This document shows positions 1 through 6,381 of a stretch of DNA of 10,000 bases, one piece after another (the first letter of the stretch is position 1; every line of letters starts with the position of its first letter). The notes below the pieces were generated by a model, which was not told the DNA's origin, ran no database searches, and was given only the letters and a program-made list of their open reading frames with translations. The translations under genes and the position numbers were made by a program. The stretch is from Nitrospira sp. GTDB taxonomy: Bacteria > Nitrospirota > Nitrospiria > Nitrospirales > Nitrospiraceae. The stretch is taken from the NCBI GenBank assembly GCA_020216985.1, contig JAIWOH010000011.1, positions 1 to 10,000 of the forward strand. Direction: 5' to 3'.

Positions 1-532
1 AGTCAAGATCCTCAAAGAAGCTGTGGAAACTTCGACCGGTCTTTACTTCCCGATTCTGGCTGAACTTGCCGAGAACAACGCTCTTCATGTGAACGATGCT
101 GATTTGCGAGAGCTTCAACAAGTCTGTGTGAAAAAGATCGAGGACGCTGCCGGCTCCGGAGTCCTTGCACGCCACCCCCGGCCGCTACGCATCCTTTACT
201 GCTAGAAGAAATGGGACTCATCTGAAAAACCTCGTCAATGGGTGGAACGGTTCATCAGCTCTGGGGAAGGCGTTCTCTCTTTTCTTACCGCAAGTCTTTC
301 TCGATCTCTGTCCTTTAGTACGGGTGACTCTGCGCCGCGGGAGAACTGGAAAATCCATCTGACGACCATCGAAGAGTTCGTTTCCGTCGAGACGTTAGCA
401 AGGAAGGTGGCCGAGCTTCCCATCGAACATCTCAACGATAAGCAGAGGGAGACGGTCGAAGTCTTTCAGCGGGCCATCCAGCGGCGACAGGAAGGGAAGC
501 CCGACCATTGGCCAGATGATGAGGATGGCTAG
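1..532 (+). pseudogene. KAP-family P-loop NTPase, C-terminal part, interrupted by in-frame TAG
   Basis: One reading frame (first full codon at 2) runs to the TAG at 530-532 but is broken by a TAG at 203-205. The protein reads sensibly on both sides: before the stop it ends LARHPRPLRILYC, and after it continues KKWDSSEKPRQWVERFISS, then an FLTASLSRS stretch and a charged tail ending in WPDDEDG. This matches, from memory, the C-terminal region of KAP NTPases, where an arginine-tryptophan pair (R-W-x-x-W-G) precedes a 'W V' helix and an 'FL..FL..S.S' segment. The TAG falls exactly on the expected Trp, and the preceding Cys codon (TGC) sits where Arg (CGC) is expected, so two transitions explain the break. 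KAP proteins are membrane-associated ATPases, some linked to phage exclusion. The Walker motifs would lie off the left edge. A sequencing error or readthrough remains possible. The family call is moderately sure; the interruption is seen directly. Confidence 0.62.
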
Positions 533-812
533 GACACGTTCCCTCTTCATCGGCACCTTGTCGCTCACATATGGAGCGGGCTCATCCTGTGAGCAGGAAC
601 AACGAGAAAACAGGTCCCTCCAGCCGGTGAGCCTATCCCATACGACAACCGGAATGCTAACAACTGTTACGGACTACCCGACCTATACGCCTGACAGGGG
701 GCTCCTTCCATTGTCTGAAGCCTCCAACTTGTAAGATTGACCCCTCAAAACCGACTCCACCTCTATAAAAAATTTAATTAAACCGCGGCACCATATATCC
801 CCCACTCCACGA

Positions 813-842
813 TTGACCAGACGCACGAGGGGTTGATACATA
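813..842 (+). promoter_or_regulatory. Candidate promoter for arsM-arsS
   Basis: A TTGACC -35-like hexamer (813-818) is followed after 18 bases by TACATA (837-842), preceded by TG at 834-835 in extended -10 position. The -10 matches the consensus at only three of six positions. Transcription would begin near 850, inside or just before the 850-863 hairpin, giving a short leader to the start codon at 881. No clear ArsR operator was recognised. Weak call. Confidence 0.3.
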
Positions 843-868
843 AGCGGGGCCGAGCCTGCTCGGTTCAC

Positions 869-875
869 AAGGAGG
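869..875 (+). promoter_or_regulatory. Ribosome binding site deciding the arsM start
   Basis: AAGGAGG lies five bases before the ATG at 881. This strong Shine-Dalgarno sequence picks that ATG over the in-frame TTG at 833, which would add 16 residues unlike the family and overlaps the candidate -10 region. Confidence 0.8.
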
Positions 876-880
876 CCGCC

Positions 881-2068
881 ATGCCGATTGATGCCATCAC
901 CAAAAAAGTCAGCGACCGTTATGCCAAGGCCGCCGCCACCGGCGAACAAATGTGTTGCCCCACAAGCTACGACATGACACTGCTTCGGACCTTCATCCCC
1001 GAAGAGGTGCTCAACGTGTCCTACGGCTGCGGCACGCCGGCCGGACTCGACACAGTGCGTCCTGGTGAAACGGTGTTGGATATTGGATCGGGCGGCGGCA
1101 TCGATTGCTTTGCAGCCGCCCGTCTTGTCGGCCCGACCGGCCGCGTGATCGGCATCGACATGACCGACGTGATGCTCGATATTGCCCGGCGGAACGCGCC
1201 GATCGTGGCGGCCAACCTTGGTTATCCTTCATCAAACGTGGAATTTCGCAAGGGCCTGGCCGACGCCATGCCGATCGACGACGGCACAATCGATCTCATC
1301 ATCTCGAACTGTGTGATCAACCTGGCACCGGACAAGCGCCGGGTGTTTCACGAAATGTTCCGCGTGGCGAAACCGGGCGGGCGATTTACCATTTCCGACA
1401 TCGTGTCGGATCAGACCGTCCCACAATATCTGGTCCACGACGCAGAAAAATGGGGCGATTGTTTGTCCGGGGCGTTAACGCTCGCCGAGTATATGAAAGG
1501 CCTGATGGATGCCGGCTTTCTGGGCATCCATTTGGTCAAGTTCTCGCCCTGGCGTGTGATCGACGGGATTCACTTTTGTTCCGTCACCTTGACCGGCTAC
1601 AAACAGCCGCCGCTCCCGGCCTCTGCGGCTTATCGGTACGCGACCTTGCGCGGTCCGTTCAGCCGCGTGGTGGATGAGCATGGCACCACATATCAGCGCG
1701 GTATCCCACGGCCGATCGCAGCGGAAGACACCTGGCTCTTGTCCACTCCCGCTCTGGCAAGCCACTTTCTGCTCACGGTCGATCCGGTTCGGCTTGACGC
1801 CGCCGACCCTCGCTGGCAGGCCGTGCTGCCGGCTCAGACGCCCTGCACCTGGCAGGGTCATTACGCCCTGTTGGCCGGACCATTCTTGGAAGCGGCCGAC
1901 GACGATCAACATGTTTATCGGCGAGGAGAGCCTCTTGAGATCTGTTCGAAGACTCTGGCCGTGTTGCAGACGGAGGGCTATGCTTCCCATTTCGCGATTC
2001 TGAATCGGGCCGGGCGACCCGTCGGCGGCACTACCGTCGAGTGCGCTCCAAACGGAGGCTGTTGTTAA
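881..2068 (+). CDS. arsM: Arsenite S-adenosylmethionine methyltransferase with duplicated C-terminal module
   Basis: This 395-residue cytosolic enzyme should methylate As(III) using SAM. The Rossmann SAM motif [11 protein letters not shown] is at 65-75, with a GIDMT acidic strand near 91-95. Three cysteines fit the As(III)-binding set of ArsM: C50 in YGCG, C144 in SNC and C194 in GDCLSGA. The last two are 50 residues apart, as Cys174 and Cys224 are in the algal enzyme CmArsM. A C25-C26 pair may serve as the N-terminal thiol. After the methyltransferase core (about 1-241) come two copies of a roughly 44-residue module, at 253-296 and 328-371, and a tail with C388, C394 and C395. The start at 881 is set by AAGGAGG. 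The stop codon touches the start of arsS, so the two products very likely act together, ArsM supplying methylated arsenicals to ArsS. Function is confident from motifs and neighbour; the role of the tail is unknown. Confidence 0.9.
   Translation: MPIDAITKKVSDRYAKAAATGEQMCCPTSYDMTLLRTFIPEEVLNVSYGCGTPAGLDTVRPGETVLDIGSGGGIDCFAAARLVGPTGRVIGIDMTDVMLDIARRNAPIVAANLGYPSSNVEFRKGLADAMPIDDGTIDLIISNCVINLAPDKRRVFHEMFRVAKPGGRFTISDIVSDQTVPQYLVHDAEKWGDCLSGALTLAEYMKGLMDAGFLGIHLVKFSPWRVIDGIHFCSVTLTGYKQPPLPASAAYRYATLRGPFSRVVDEHGTTYQRGIPRPIAAEDTWLLSTPALASHFLLTVDPVRLDAADPRWQAVLPAQTPCTWQGHYALLAGPFLEAADDDQHVYRRGEPLEICSKTLAVLQTEGYASHFAILNRAGRPVGGTTVECAPNGGCC
1637..1993 (+). repeat. Tandem protein-level duplication in the ArsM C-terminus
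   Basis: ArsM residues 253-296 and 328-371 align without gaps at a constant offset of 75 residues, with 18 identities in 44 positions by my count. Shared landmarks are Y-A-x-L-x-GPF, D, Y-x-RG-x-P, I, L-x-T and ASHF. The second copy has C355 (EICSKT) where the first has Ala280. Single copies of this 'GPF...RG...C-x-KT' module occur, from memory, at the C-terminus of related ArsM proteins, so the first copy looks like the derived one. Confidence 0.75.
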
Positions 2069-3109
2069 ATGGCCCTCACATTGCTTGGCCGAAGCAGCCC
2101 GCTGGCCTCGCCGACTGAACAGCTTAAGGTTCTTGATCGCCCTTCCGGTCCGTCGCCCTTTGACCTTCGGCTTCGCGAGGCCGGTCTCTTTCCGCTTCAT
2201 GCCACCGGTATCACCGTGCTTCAGATCAACGTGGGCAAGCTCTGCAACCAAACCTGCCGTCACTGCCACGTCGACGCGGGACCTGATCGACCGGAGAGCA
2301 TGTCACGGGAGACGGCGGAACAGTGCCTGGACGCCTTGGCCCGGACCGACATTCCCACTGTCGATATCACCGGCGGAGCGCCGGAACTCAACCCCAACTT
2401 TCGCCGGCTGGTCGAACAGGCCCGTGCCCTGGGGCGTCACGTGATCGATCGGTGCAACCTGTCGGTCCTGCTGCTTCCGTCGCAAGCGGACTTGGCTCAC
2501 TTTCTGGCCGAGCACCGGGTCGAGATCATCGCCTCTCTGCCGTCTTTTCGGGCCGGCCAAACCGACGCACAGCGGGGTGAAGGGGTCTTTGAGAAATCGA
2601 TGGAGGCGCTTCGCCTGTTGAACGAGGCCGGGTACGGACGTCCTGAGAGTGGCCTGGTCTTGAATCTGGTTCATAATCCCGTCGGCGCCTTTCTGCCGCC
2701 CAAACAGTCGACCGTCGAAGCGCAGTTCAAGCGCGAACTGCGGATCAAGCACGGCGTCGAATTCAACCGGCTCTATACGATCACCAACATGCCGATCAGC
2801 CGCTTCCTCGCGTTCTTGTTGGAAAGCGGCAACTACGAACAGTACATGACGCGGCTGGCGAACGCCTTCAATCCCGTAGCCGCTGCCGGCGTGATGTGCC
2901 GGTACACCCTGTCGGTCGGTTGGGACGGGACGTTGTACGACTGCGACTTTAACCAAATGCTCGATTTGCCGGTCTCTCCTGGCGCGCCGCAGCATATTCG
3001 CAACTTCGATCCGACCAGACTTCACCGACGTCAGATCGTGACGAGAAACCACTGTTATGGCTGCACCGCGGGAGCAGGCTCCTCATGCGGCGGGAGTGTG
3101 ACCGAATAA
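2069..3109 (+). CDS. arsS: Arsenosugar biosynthesis radical SAM protein ArsS
   Basis: This 346-residue protein belongs to the radical SAM/Cys-rich (DUF3641-containing) family. The [4Fe-4S] motif C-x3-C-x2-C is C59, C63 and C66 in KLCNQTCRHCHVDAG, followed by VDITGGAPELNPNFR at about 98-112, the glycine-rich SAM-binding strand. The C-terminal half carries the extra cysteines of the family: C277, C292, C329, C332 and C340, the last three in HCYGCTAGAGSSCGG, probably holding further iron-sulfur clusters. ArsS is thought to transfer the 5'-deoxyadenosyl group of SAM to dimethylarsenic, giving the precursor of arsenosugars. The ATG directly follows the arsM stop, and its GGAGG site (2054-2058) lies inside the last arsM codons, so translation is coupled. 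Some family members are selenoproteins; here the key positions are all Cys codons with no in-frame TGA. The length is full for the family. Confidence 0.93.
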   Translation: MALTLLGRSSPLASPTEQLKVLDRPSGPSPFDLRLREAGLFPLHATGITVLQINVGKLCNQTCRHCHVDAGPDRPESMSRETAEQCLDALARTDIPTVDITGGAPELNPNFRRLVEQARALGRHVIDRCNLSVLLLPSQADLAHFLAEHRVEIIASLPSFRAGQTDAQRGEGVFEKSMEALRLLNEAGYGRPESGLVLNLVHNPVGAFLPPKQSTVEAQFKRELRIKHGVEFNRLYTITNMPISRFLAFLLESGNYEQYMTRLANAFNPVAAAGVMCRYTLSVGWDGTLYDCDFNQMLDLPVSPGAPQHIRNFDPTRLHRRQIVTRNHCYGCTAGAGSSCGGSVTE

Positions 3110-3195
3110 ATCGCCCGGAACTCAGATTGCAGGCCCTGCGACAGCGAACGTCAAAACGCTCCTCGCGGGCGATGTCTTCCATCTGACCGATCGCC
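3110..3195 (+). other. Potentially structured arsS-permease spacer
   Basis: The arsS stop is followed at once by ATCGCCCG (3110-3117), whose exact complement CGGGCGAT lies at 3166-3173. Inside are two smaller stems: GCAG-GCC-CTGC (3129-3139) and AGCG...CGCT (3143-3146 with 3157-3160). Together these could fold as an 8-bp closing stem over two hairpins. There is no U-tract, so it does not look like an intrinsic terminator. No strong ribosome binding site precedes the permease ATG at 3196. Confidence 0.4.
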
Positions 3196-4323
3196 ATGGA
3201 GATGCTCGCCTTCTTCCTTGTCCTGGCTCTGGCCTACGCCAACGGCTCGAACGACGTGTCGAAGTCCGTCGCCACTCTCGCGGGAAGCGGGATCACCGAA
3301 TATAACACCGCTATCCTCTGGGGAACTATCTGGACCGTCGCCGGAGCCGCGACCTCGGCGTTCATCGGCGGGGCGATGATCCGGACATTCAGCGGAGGCC
3401 TTGTTCAGCCCGACACAATGTTCCAGCCTGTTGCCGTTCTGTCGATCTTGACCGGAGCCACGGCCTGGGTCCTGTTCGCATCGTGCGCCGGTCTTCCTGT
3501 TTCGATGACCCATGCCTTGACCGGCGCCATCGTGGGAGCGGGGTTGACCGCCTTACCCCCCGAAGCATTGATCTGGCCGGCCATCGCCAAGAACATCGCG
3601 CTCCCGCTGTTGCTCGGCCCGCTGCTGGCTCTGGCCGTTTCTTTTCTTCTCTATCCGGCGATGCGTCACGTAGCAACACGATGGGAAGGAAGCTGCCTCT
3701 GCGTCATGCCGGCATCCCGCGCCTTAGTGACCATCGACGCGCACGGCGGCACCAGAACCCTCTTCCAAACGACGACCTTCGGCCGACCGGTTGCCGCCGT
3801 CCCGTCGCACTGCGAGCGGGCCGGCTTGCGAGGGCTTGTGCTGGGACTGGATACGGCGCATTGGCTTTCCAGCGGCCTGGCGTCGTTCGCCCGTGGAATG
3901 AACGACGCGCCGAAAATCATGGCGATGCTTCTGCTTGGCTCCATATCCGCGGCAGGGCCCGGCGACGCATCACCGCTTGCATGGTTCGGCGGAGTCGCAC
4001 TGGCCATGGGACTCGGCGGCTATCTGTCAGGGCTCCGGGTGACGACGGTGCTGGCCGAGCGCGTAACAACAATGGATCACGTGGAAGGACTCTCCGCGAA
4101 TCTGACGACGTCTTCTCTGGTTCTTTTGTCCGGTATCATGGGGTTGCCTGTCTCGACCACGCACGTCAGCGGCTCCGCCATTATCGGGATCGGCTTCCGG
4201 AAGGGCATTCGCACAATCCAGTGGCGTACCGTTCACGACATGGTGTTTGCCTGGATCATCACATTGCCGGTATCGGCGGGTCTTGCCGGTCTCTCTAACC
4301 GGATCTTTGCCATGGCTTTTTAG
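3196..4323 (+). CDS. PiT-family inorganic phosphate permease
   Basis: This 375-residue inner-membrane protein shows the two inverted PiT halves. The signature YANGSNDVSK is at about 14-23 and its mirror FARGMNDAPK at about 231-240. The second pair of signatures is GLPVSMTH (99-106) and GLPVSTTH (316-323), each followed by a small-residue, glycine-rich helix. Roughly ten hydrophobic segments flank a hydrophilic central loop (about 160-210) that contains C167, C169 and C206. PiT carriers import phosphate as a metal complex with a cation gradient and generally do not exclude arsenate well. The gene lies 86 bases after arsS on the same strand and probably shares its transcript, which suggests a role in phosphate or arsenate transport tied to the arsenic pathway (inference). 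An in-frame TGA at 3184-3186 limits the start to 3196 or the ATG at 3202. No PhoU-like partner is present. Confidence 0.88.
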   Translation: MEMLAFFLVLALAYANGSNDVSKSVATLAGSGITEYNTAILWGTIWTVAGAATSAFIGGAMIRTFSGGLVQPDTMFQPVAVLSILTGATAWVLFASCAGLPVSMTHALTGAIVGAGLTALPPEALIWPAIAKNIALPLLLGPLLALAVSFLLYPAMRHVATRWEGSCLCVMPASRALVTIDAHGGTRTLFQTTTFGRPVAAVPSHCERAGLRGLVLGLDTAHWLSSGLASFARGMNDAPKIMAMLLLGSISAAGPGDASPLAWFGGVALAMGLGGYLSGLRVTTVLAERVTTMDHVEGLSANLTTSSLVLLSGIMGLPVSTTHVSGSAIIGIGFRKGIRTIQWRTVHDMVFAWIITLPVSAGLAGLSNRIFAMAF

Positions 4324-4353
4324 GGTTGCCCCCGCTTCTTTCCTTCTGCTAAG

Positions 4354-4382
4354 TTGACATTAGCCTCACTTTCTCAAATAAC
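4354..4382 (+). promoter_or_regulatory. Sigma-70-like promoter for hflK-hflC
   Basis: A perfect TTGACA -35 box (4354-4359) is separated by 17 bases from AATAAC (4377-4382, four of six matches to TATAAT). Transcription would start near 4389, leaving a leader of about 20 bases before the hflK ATG at 4411. The box also explains the TTG at 4354, which might otherwise be taken as a start codon. Confidence 0.5.
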
Positions 4383-4410
4383 TCCAAGACAGAGCGAGCG
4401 ATTTATCTCT

Positions 4411-5469
4411 ATGGTGTGGGACCCCAAAGATCCTTGGAGCCGACGACAAGACCCGCTGGAAGAAGCCCTCAAGCAGGCCCAGGCGCAATTGAAGAATCTT
4501 TTTCCGCCGGGAGGGTTCAAACTCCCATCTGGCGGCATAGTCAACATTGTCGCCGCCGCGCTGCTGATTCTCCTGGTCTGGCAAAGTATCTTCATTGTGG
4601 CCCCCGATGAAGAAGGAGTCGTCAAACGTTTCGGAACGCCGGTGCGGACGGTGGAACCCGGCCCTCATTTCAAGATCCCCCTGATTGAAACCGTCCTTCA
4701 ACCCAAAGTGGCCAAACTCCACCGTGTGGAGGTCGGGTTCCGAACCAATCTTCAGGGGCGGCAACAGATGGTTCCGCAAGAAGCGCTCATGTTGACGGGC
4801 GACATGAACATCCTCGCCGTCGAATTCATCGTCCAGTACAAGATCAAAGAGTCGAGCGAGTATCTGTTCAACGTGGCGGATATTCACGAGACGATCGGAA
4901 AGGCCGCCGAGGCCGCGATGCGGGAAGTGGTCGGCAAAAGCAAAATCGACGAAGCCTTGACCACGGGAAAGGCCGAAATTCAGCAAGGCACCATGACCTT
5001 GCTCCAGAGCATCCTCGATGACTATCACGCCGGCGTCCAGGTGGCCGCCGTACAGCTCCAGGACGTGGACCCACCGGAGGCGGTGGCGGCTGCGTTTAAG
5101 GACGTGACCAACGCCAAGGAAGACCGCGAGAAGCTGATCAACCAAGCGCAGGGCTACCGAAACGACATCATCCCCAAGGCCAAGGGTGAAGCGGCTGAAC
5201 TGGTCAACCGCGCGAGAGGATACGCACAGGCCAGGGTCAACCGAGCCCAAGGCGAGGCCAACCGATTCCTCGCCACGCTCAAGGAATATCAGCAGGCCAA
5301 GGACGTCATCAGCAGGCGGATCTACATCGAAACGATGGAAGAAATTCTCCCGAACATGGAAAAGGTCATCATCGACGGCAAGGGGGGCGATCGTGTTTTG
5401 CCCTATCTTCCCTTGGACCGGTTGACCAAGCCGACGTCCAAATTGGAAGCGACGGAGACTCAACCATGA
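4411..5469 (+). CDS. hflK: SPFH-domain membrane protease modulator HflK
   Basis: The product has 352 residues from the ATG at 4411 and begins MVWDPKDPW, like the usual HflK start with its aspartate- and proline-rich N-terminus. A short cytoplasmic region holds an amphipathic stretch (about 14-30) and FPPGG. One transmembrane helix follows (about 43-63, IVNIVAAALLILLVW), then the SPFH/band 7 domain (about 64-240) starting FIVAPDEEGVVKRFG. A long Ala/Glu/Arg-rich coiled coil (about 235-300) with AKGEAAELVNRARG comes next, and the tail contains LPYLPLDRL. In E. coli HflK and HflC assemble a large periplasmic cage around the AAA protease FtsH and modulate it; ftsH is not in this window. The gene overlaps hflC by four bases (ATGA). 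No clear Shine-Dalgarno sequence is seen before 4411. Extending to the TTG at 4354 would place the start within a promoter box, so the shorter form is preferred. Confidence 0.93.
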   Translation: MVWDPKDPWSRRQDPLEEALKQAQAQLKNLFPPGGFKLPSGGIVNIVAAALLILLVWQSIFIVAPDEEGVVKRFGTPVRTVEPGPHFKIPLIETVLQPKVAKLHRVEVGFRTNLQGRQQMVPQEALMLTGDMNILAVEFIVQYKIKESSEYLFNVADIHETIGKAAEAAMREVVGKSKIDEALTTGKAEIQQGTMTLLQSILDDYHAGVQVAAVQLQDVDPPEAVAAAFKDVTNAKEDREKLINQAQGYRNDIIPKAKGEAAELVNRARGYAQARVNRAQGEANRFLATLKEYQQAKDVISRRIYIETMEEILPNMEKVIIDGKGGDRVLPYLPLDRLTKPTSKLEATETQP

Positions 5470-6335
5470 CGATGCAGGGTATTATCGTCGCGCTGATCGC
5501 GGTTGTCGTAGCGTTGCTCGTATTGGGGGCATCACCCTTTTTCGTCGTGGACATCACCCAAACCGCGATCGTCGTTCAACTCGGCAAACCGGTGCGGAAC
5601 ATCACAGAACCGGGCTTGTACTTCAAGATGCCTTTCGTCCAGGAGGTGACCTATTTCGACAAGCGGCTCTTGGATTACGACTCCAGCCCCCAAGATGTCA
5701 TCACTCAAGACAAGAAGACGCTCTTGCTCGACAACTTCGCCAAATGGCGCATCATCGATCCCTTGAAGGTCTATCAGGCCTTCCAAAGCCAGCGCGGCGC
5801 CTTGCAGCGGCTGCACGACATCATCTATTCCGAACTGCGCGTCGAATTGGGGCGTCACGATCTCCTGGAAATCGTCTCCAGCACGAGAGGGGATATCATG
5901 CGGGTGGTATCCAAGCGGGCGAATGAAAAGGCGTCCGTCTATGGGATTGAAATCCAGGACGTGCGGATCAAACGCGCCGACCTGCCCGAGCAAAACGAGA
6001 AGGCGGTCTTCGCCCGCATGCAGGCCGAGCGGGAACGGCAGGCCAAGCAATACCGCGCCGAAGGAGCCGAGGAGGCTCAAAAAATCAGGTCCGAAGCGGA
6101 AAAGGATCGGGAAATCATCTTGGCCCAGGCCTACAAGGAAGCGGAAGAGCTGCGTGGAAGCGGCGATGCCAAGGCGTTTCGCATCTATGCGGAAGCGTAC
6201 CGTCAAGACCCAAAGTTCTTTGAGTTCACCCGTTCAATGGAAGCGTACAAGGCCACGTTTAAGGACAAATCCACTCTTGTGATGAGCCCCGATTCGGAAT
6301 TTCTCCGCTACCTCAAACAGCGGGGAGGCCAGTGA
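5466..6335 (+). CDS. hflC: SPFH-domain membrane protease modulator HflC
   Basis: This 289-residue partner of HflK has one N-terminal transmembrane segment (about 4-27, IIVALIAVVVALLVLGASPFF), then FVVDITQTAIVVQLGKPVR, the classic start of the HflC SPFH domain. Further family landmarks are EPGLYFKMPFVQEV (48-61), DKRLLDYDSSP (65-75), and GIEIQDVRIKRADLPEQN (160-177), which leads into a charged coiled coil (about 178-235). The C-terminus ends in LVMSPDSEFLRYLK, as in other HflC proteins. The ATG overlaps the hflK stop in an ATGA, and GGAG at 5454-5457 lies eight bases upstream, so the two are translationally coupled. A second ATG at 5472 is possible but less well spaced. The gene runs toward fhs, which is convergent. 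Length and motifs are normal. Confidence 0.94.
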   Translation: MTMQGIIVALIAVVVALLVLGASPFFVVDITQTAIVVQLGKPVRNITEPGLYFKMPFVQEVTYFDKRLLDYDSSPQDVITQDKKTLLLDNFAKWRIIDPLKVYQAFQSQRGALQRLHDIIYSELRVELGRHDLLEIVSSTRGDIMRVVSKRANEKASVYGIEIQDVRIKRADLPEQNEKAVFARMQAERERQAKQYRAEGAEEAQKIRSEAEKDREIILAQAYKEAEELRGSGDAKAFRIYAEAYRQDPKFFEFTRSMEAYKATFKDKSTLVMSPDSEFLRYLKQRGGQ

Positions 6336-6359
6336 TTGCGCCTTGTCAAGTCACTCCCA

Positions 6360-6381
6360 CTCCGATTCGGAGCCGCCTTTT
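6360..6381 (+). terminator. Possible terminator after hflC
   Basis: In the 46-base gap between the convergent hflC and fhs, CTCCG (6360-6364) pairs with CGGAG (6368-6372) across an ATT loop. CCGCC and four T residues (6378-6381) follow. The stem is short and the T run is not immediately adjacent, so this is a modest candidate. Confidence 0.35.

Larger units (their letters stand above)
533..880. other. Intergenic stretch without a convincing gene
   Basis: No well-supported gene lies between the KAP remnant and arsM. Seen here: two adjacent small hairpins at 562-594 that can pair in alternative ways; an AT-rich patch at 764-782 containing TTAATTAA (774-781) and TATAAA (764-769); two TTGACC hexamers (737-742 and 813-818); and a 5-bp hairpin CCGAG-CCTG-CTCGG at 850-863 just upstream of the arsM ribosome binding site. 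A 69-codon frame starting at the ATG at 525 has a faintly lipoprotein-like beginning but no other support. Confidence 0.6.

Noticed and set aside
525..734. Small frame with a lipoprotein-like beginning after the KAP remnant
   Set aside because: It overlaps the end of the KAP frame, has no ribosome binding site or recognisable domain, and its composition looks like random translation.
764..769. TATAAA paired with TTGACC at 737-742 as the arsM promoter
   Set aside because: The spacer would be 21 bases, too long for a normal sigma-70 promoter; the candidate at 813-842 fits better, though it is itself weak.
833..880. Longer arsM start at TTG 833
   Set aside because: The ATG at 881 has a strong AAGGAGG at the right distance, and the extra 16 residues do not look like the family.
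2069..3109. Selenocysteine version of ArsS
   Set aside because: Some family members use selenocysteine, but no in-frame TGA is present; the relevant positions are Cys codons.
4366..5463. Long open frame opposite hflK (365 codons, minus strand)
   Set aside because: It mirrors hflK codon structure, shows no domain of its own, and is a by-product of GC-rich codon use. The same applies to the minus-strand frames at 1475-2269, 2303-3052 and 5532-6206.
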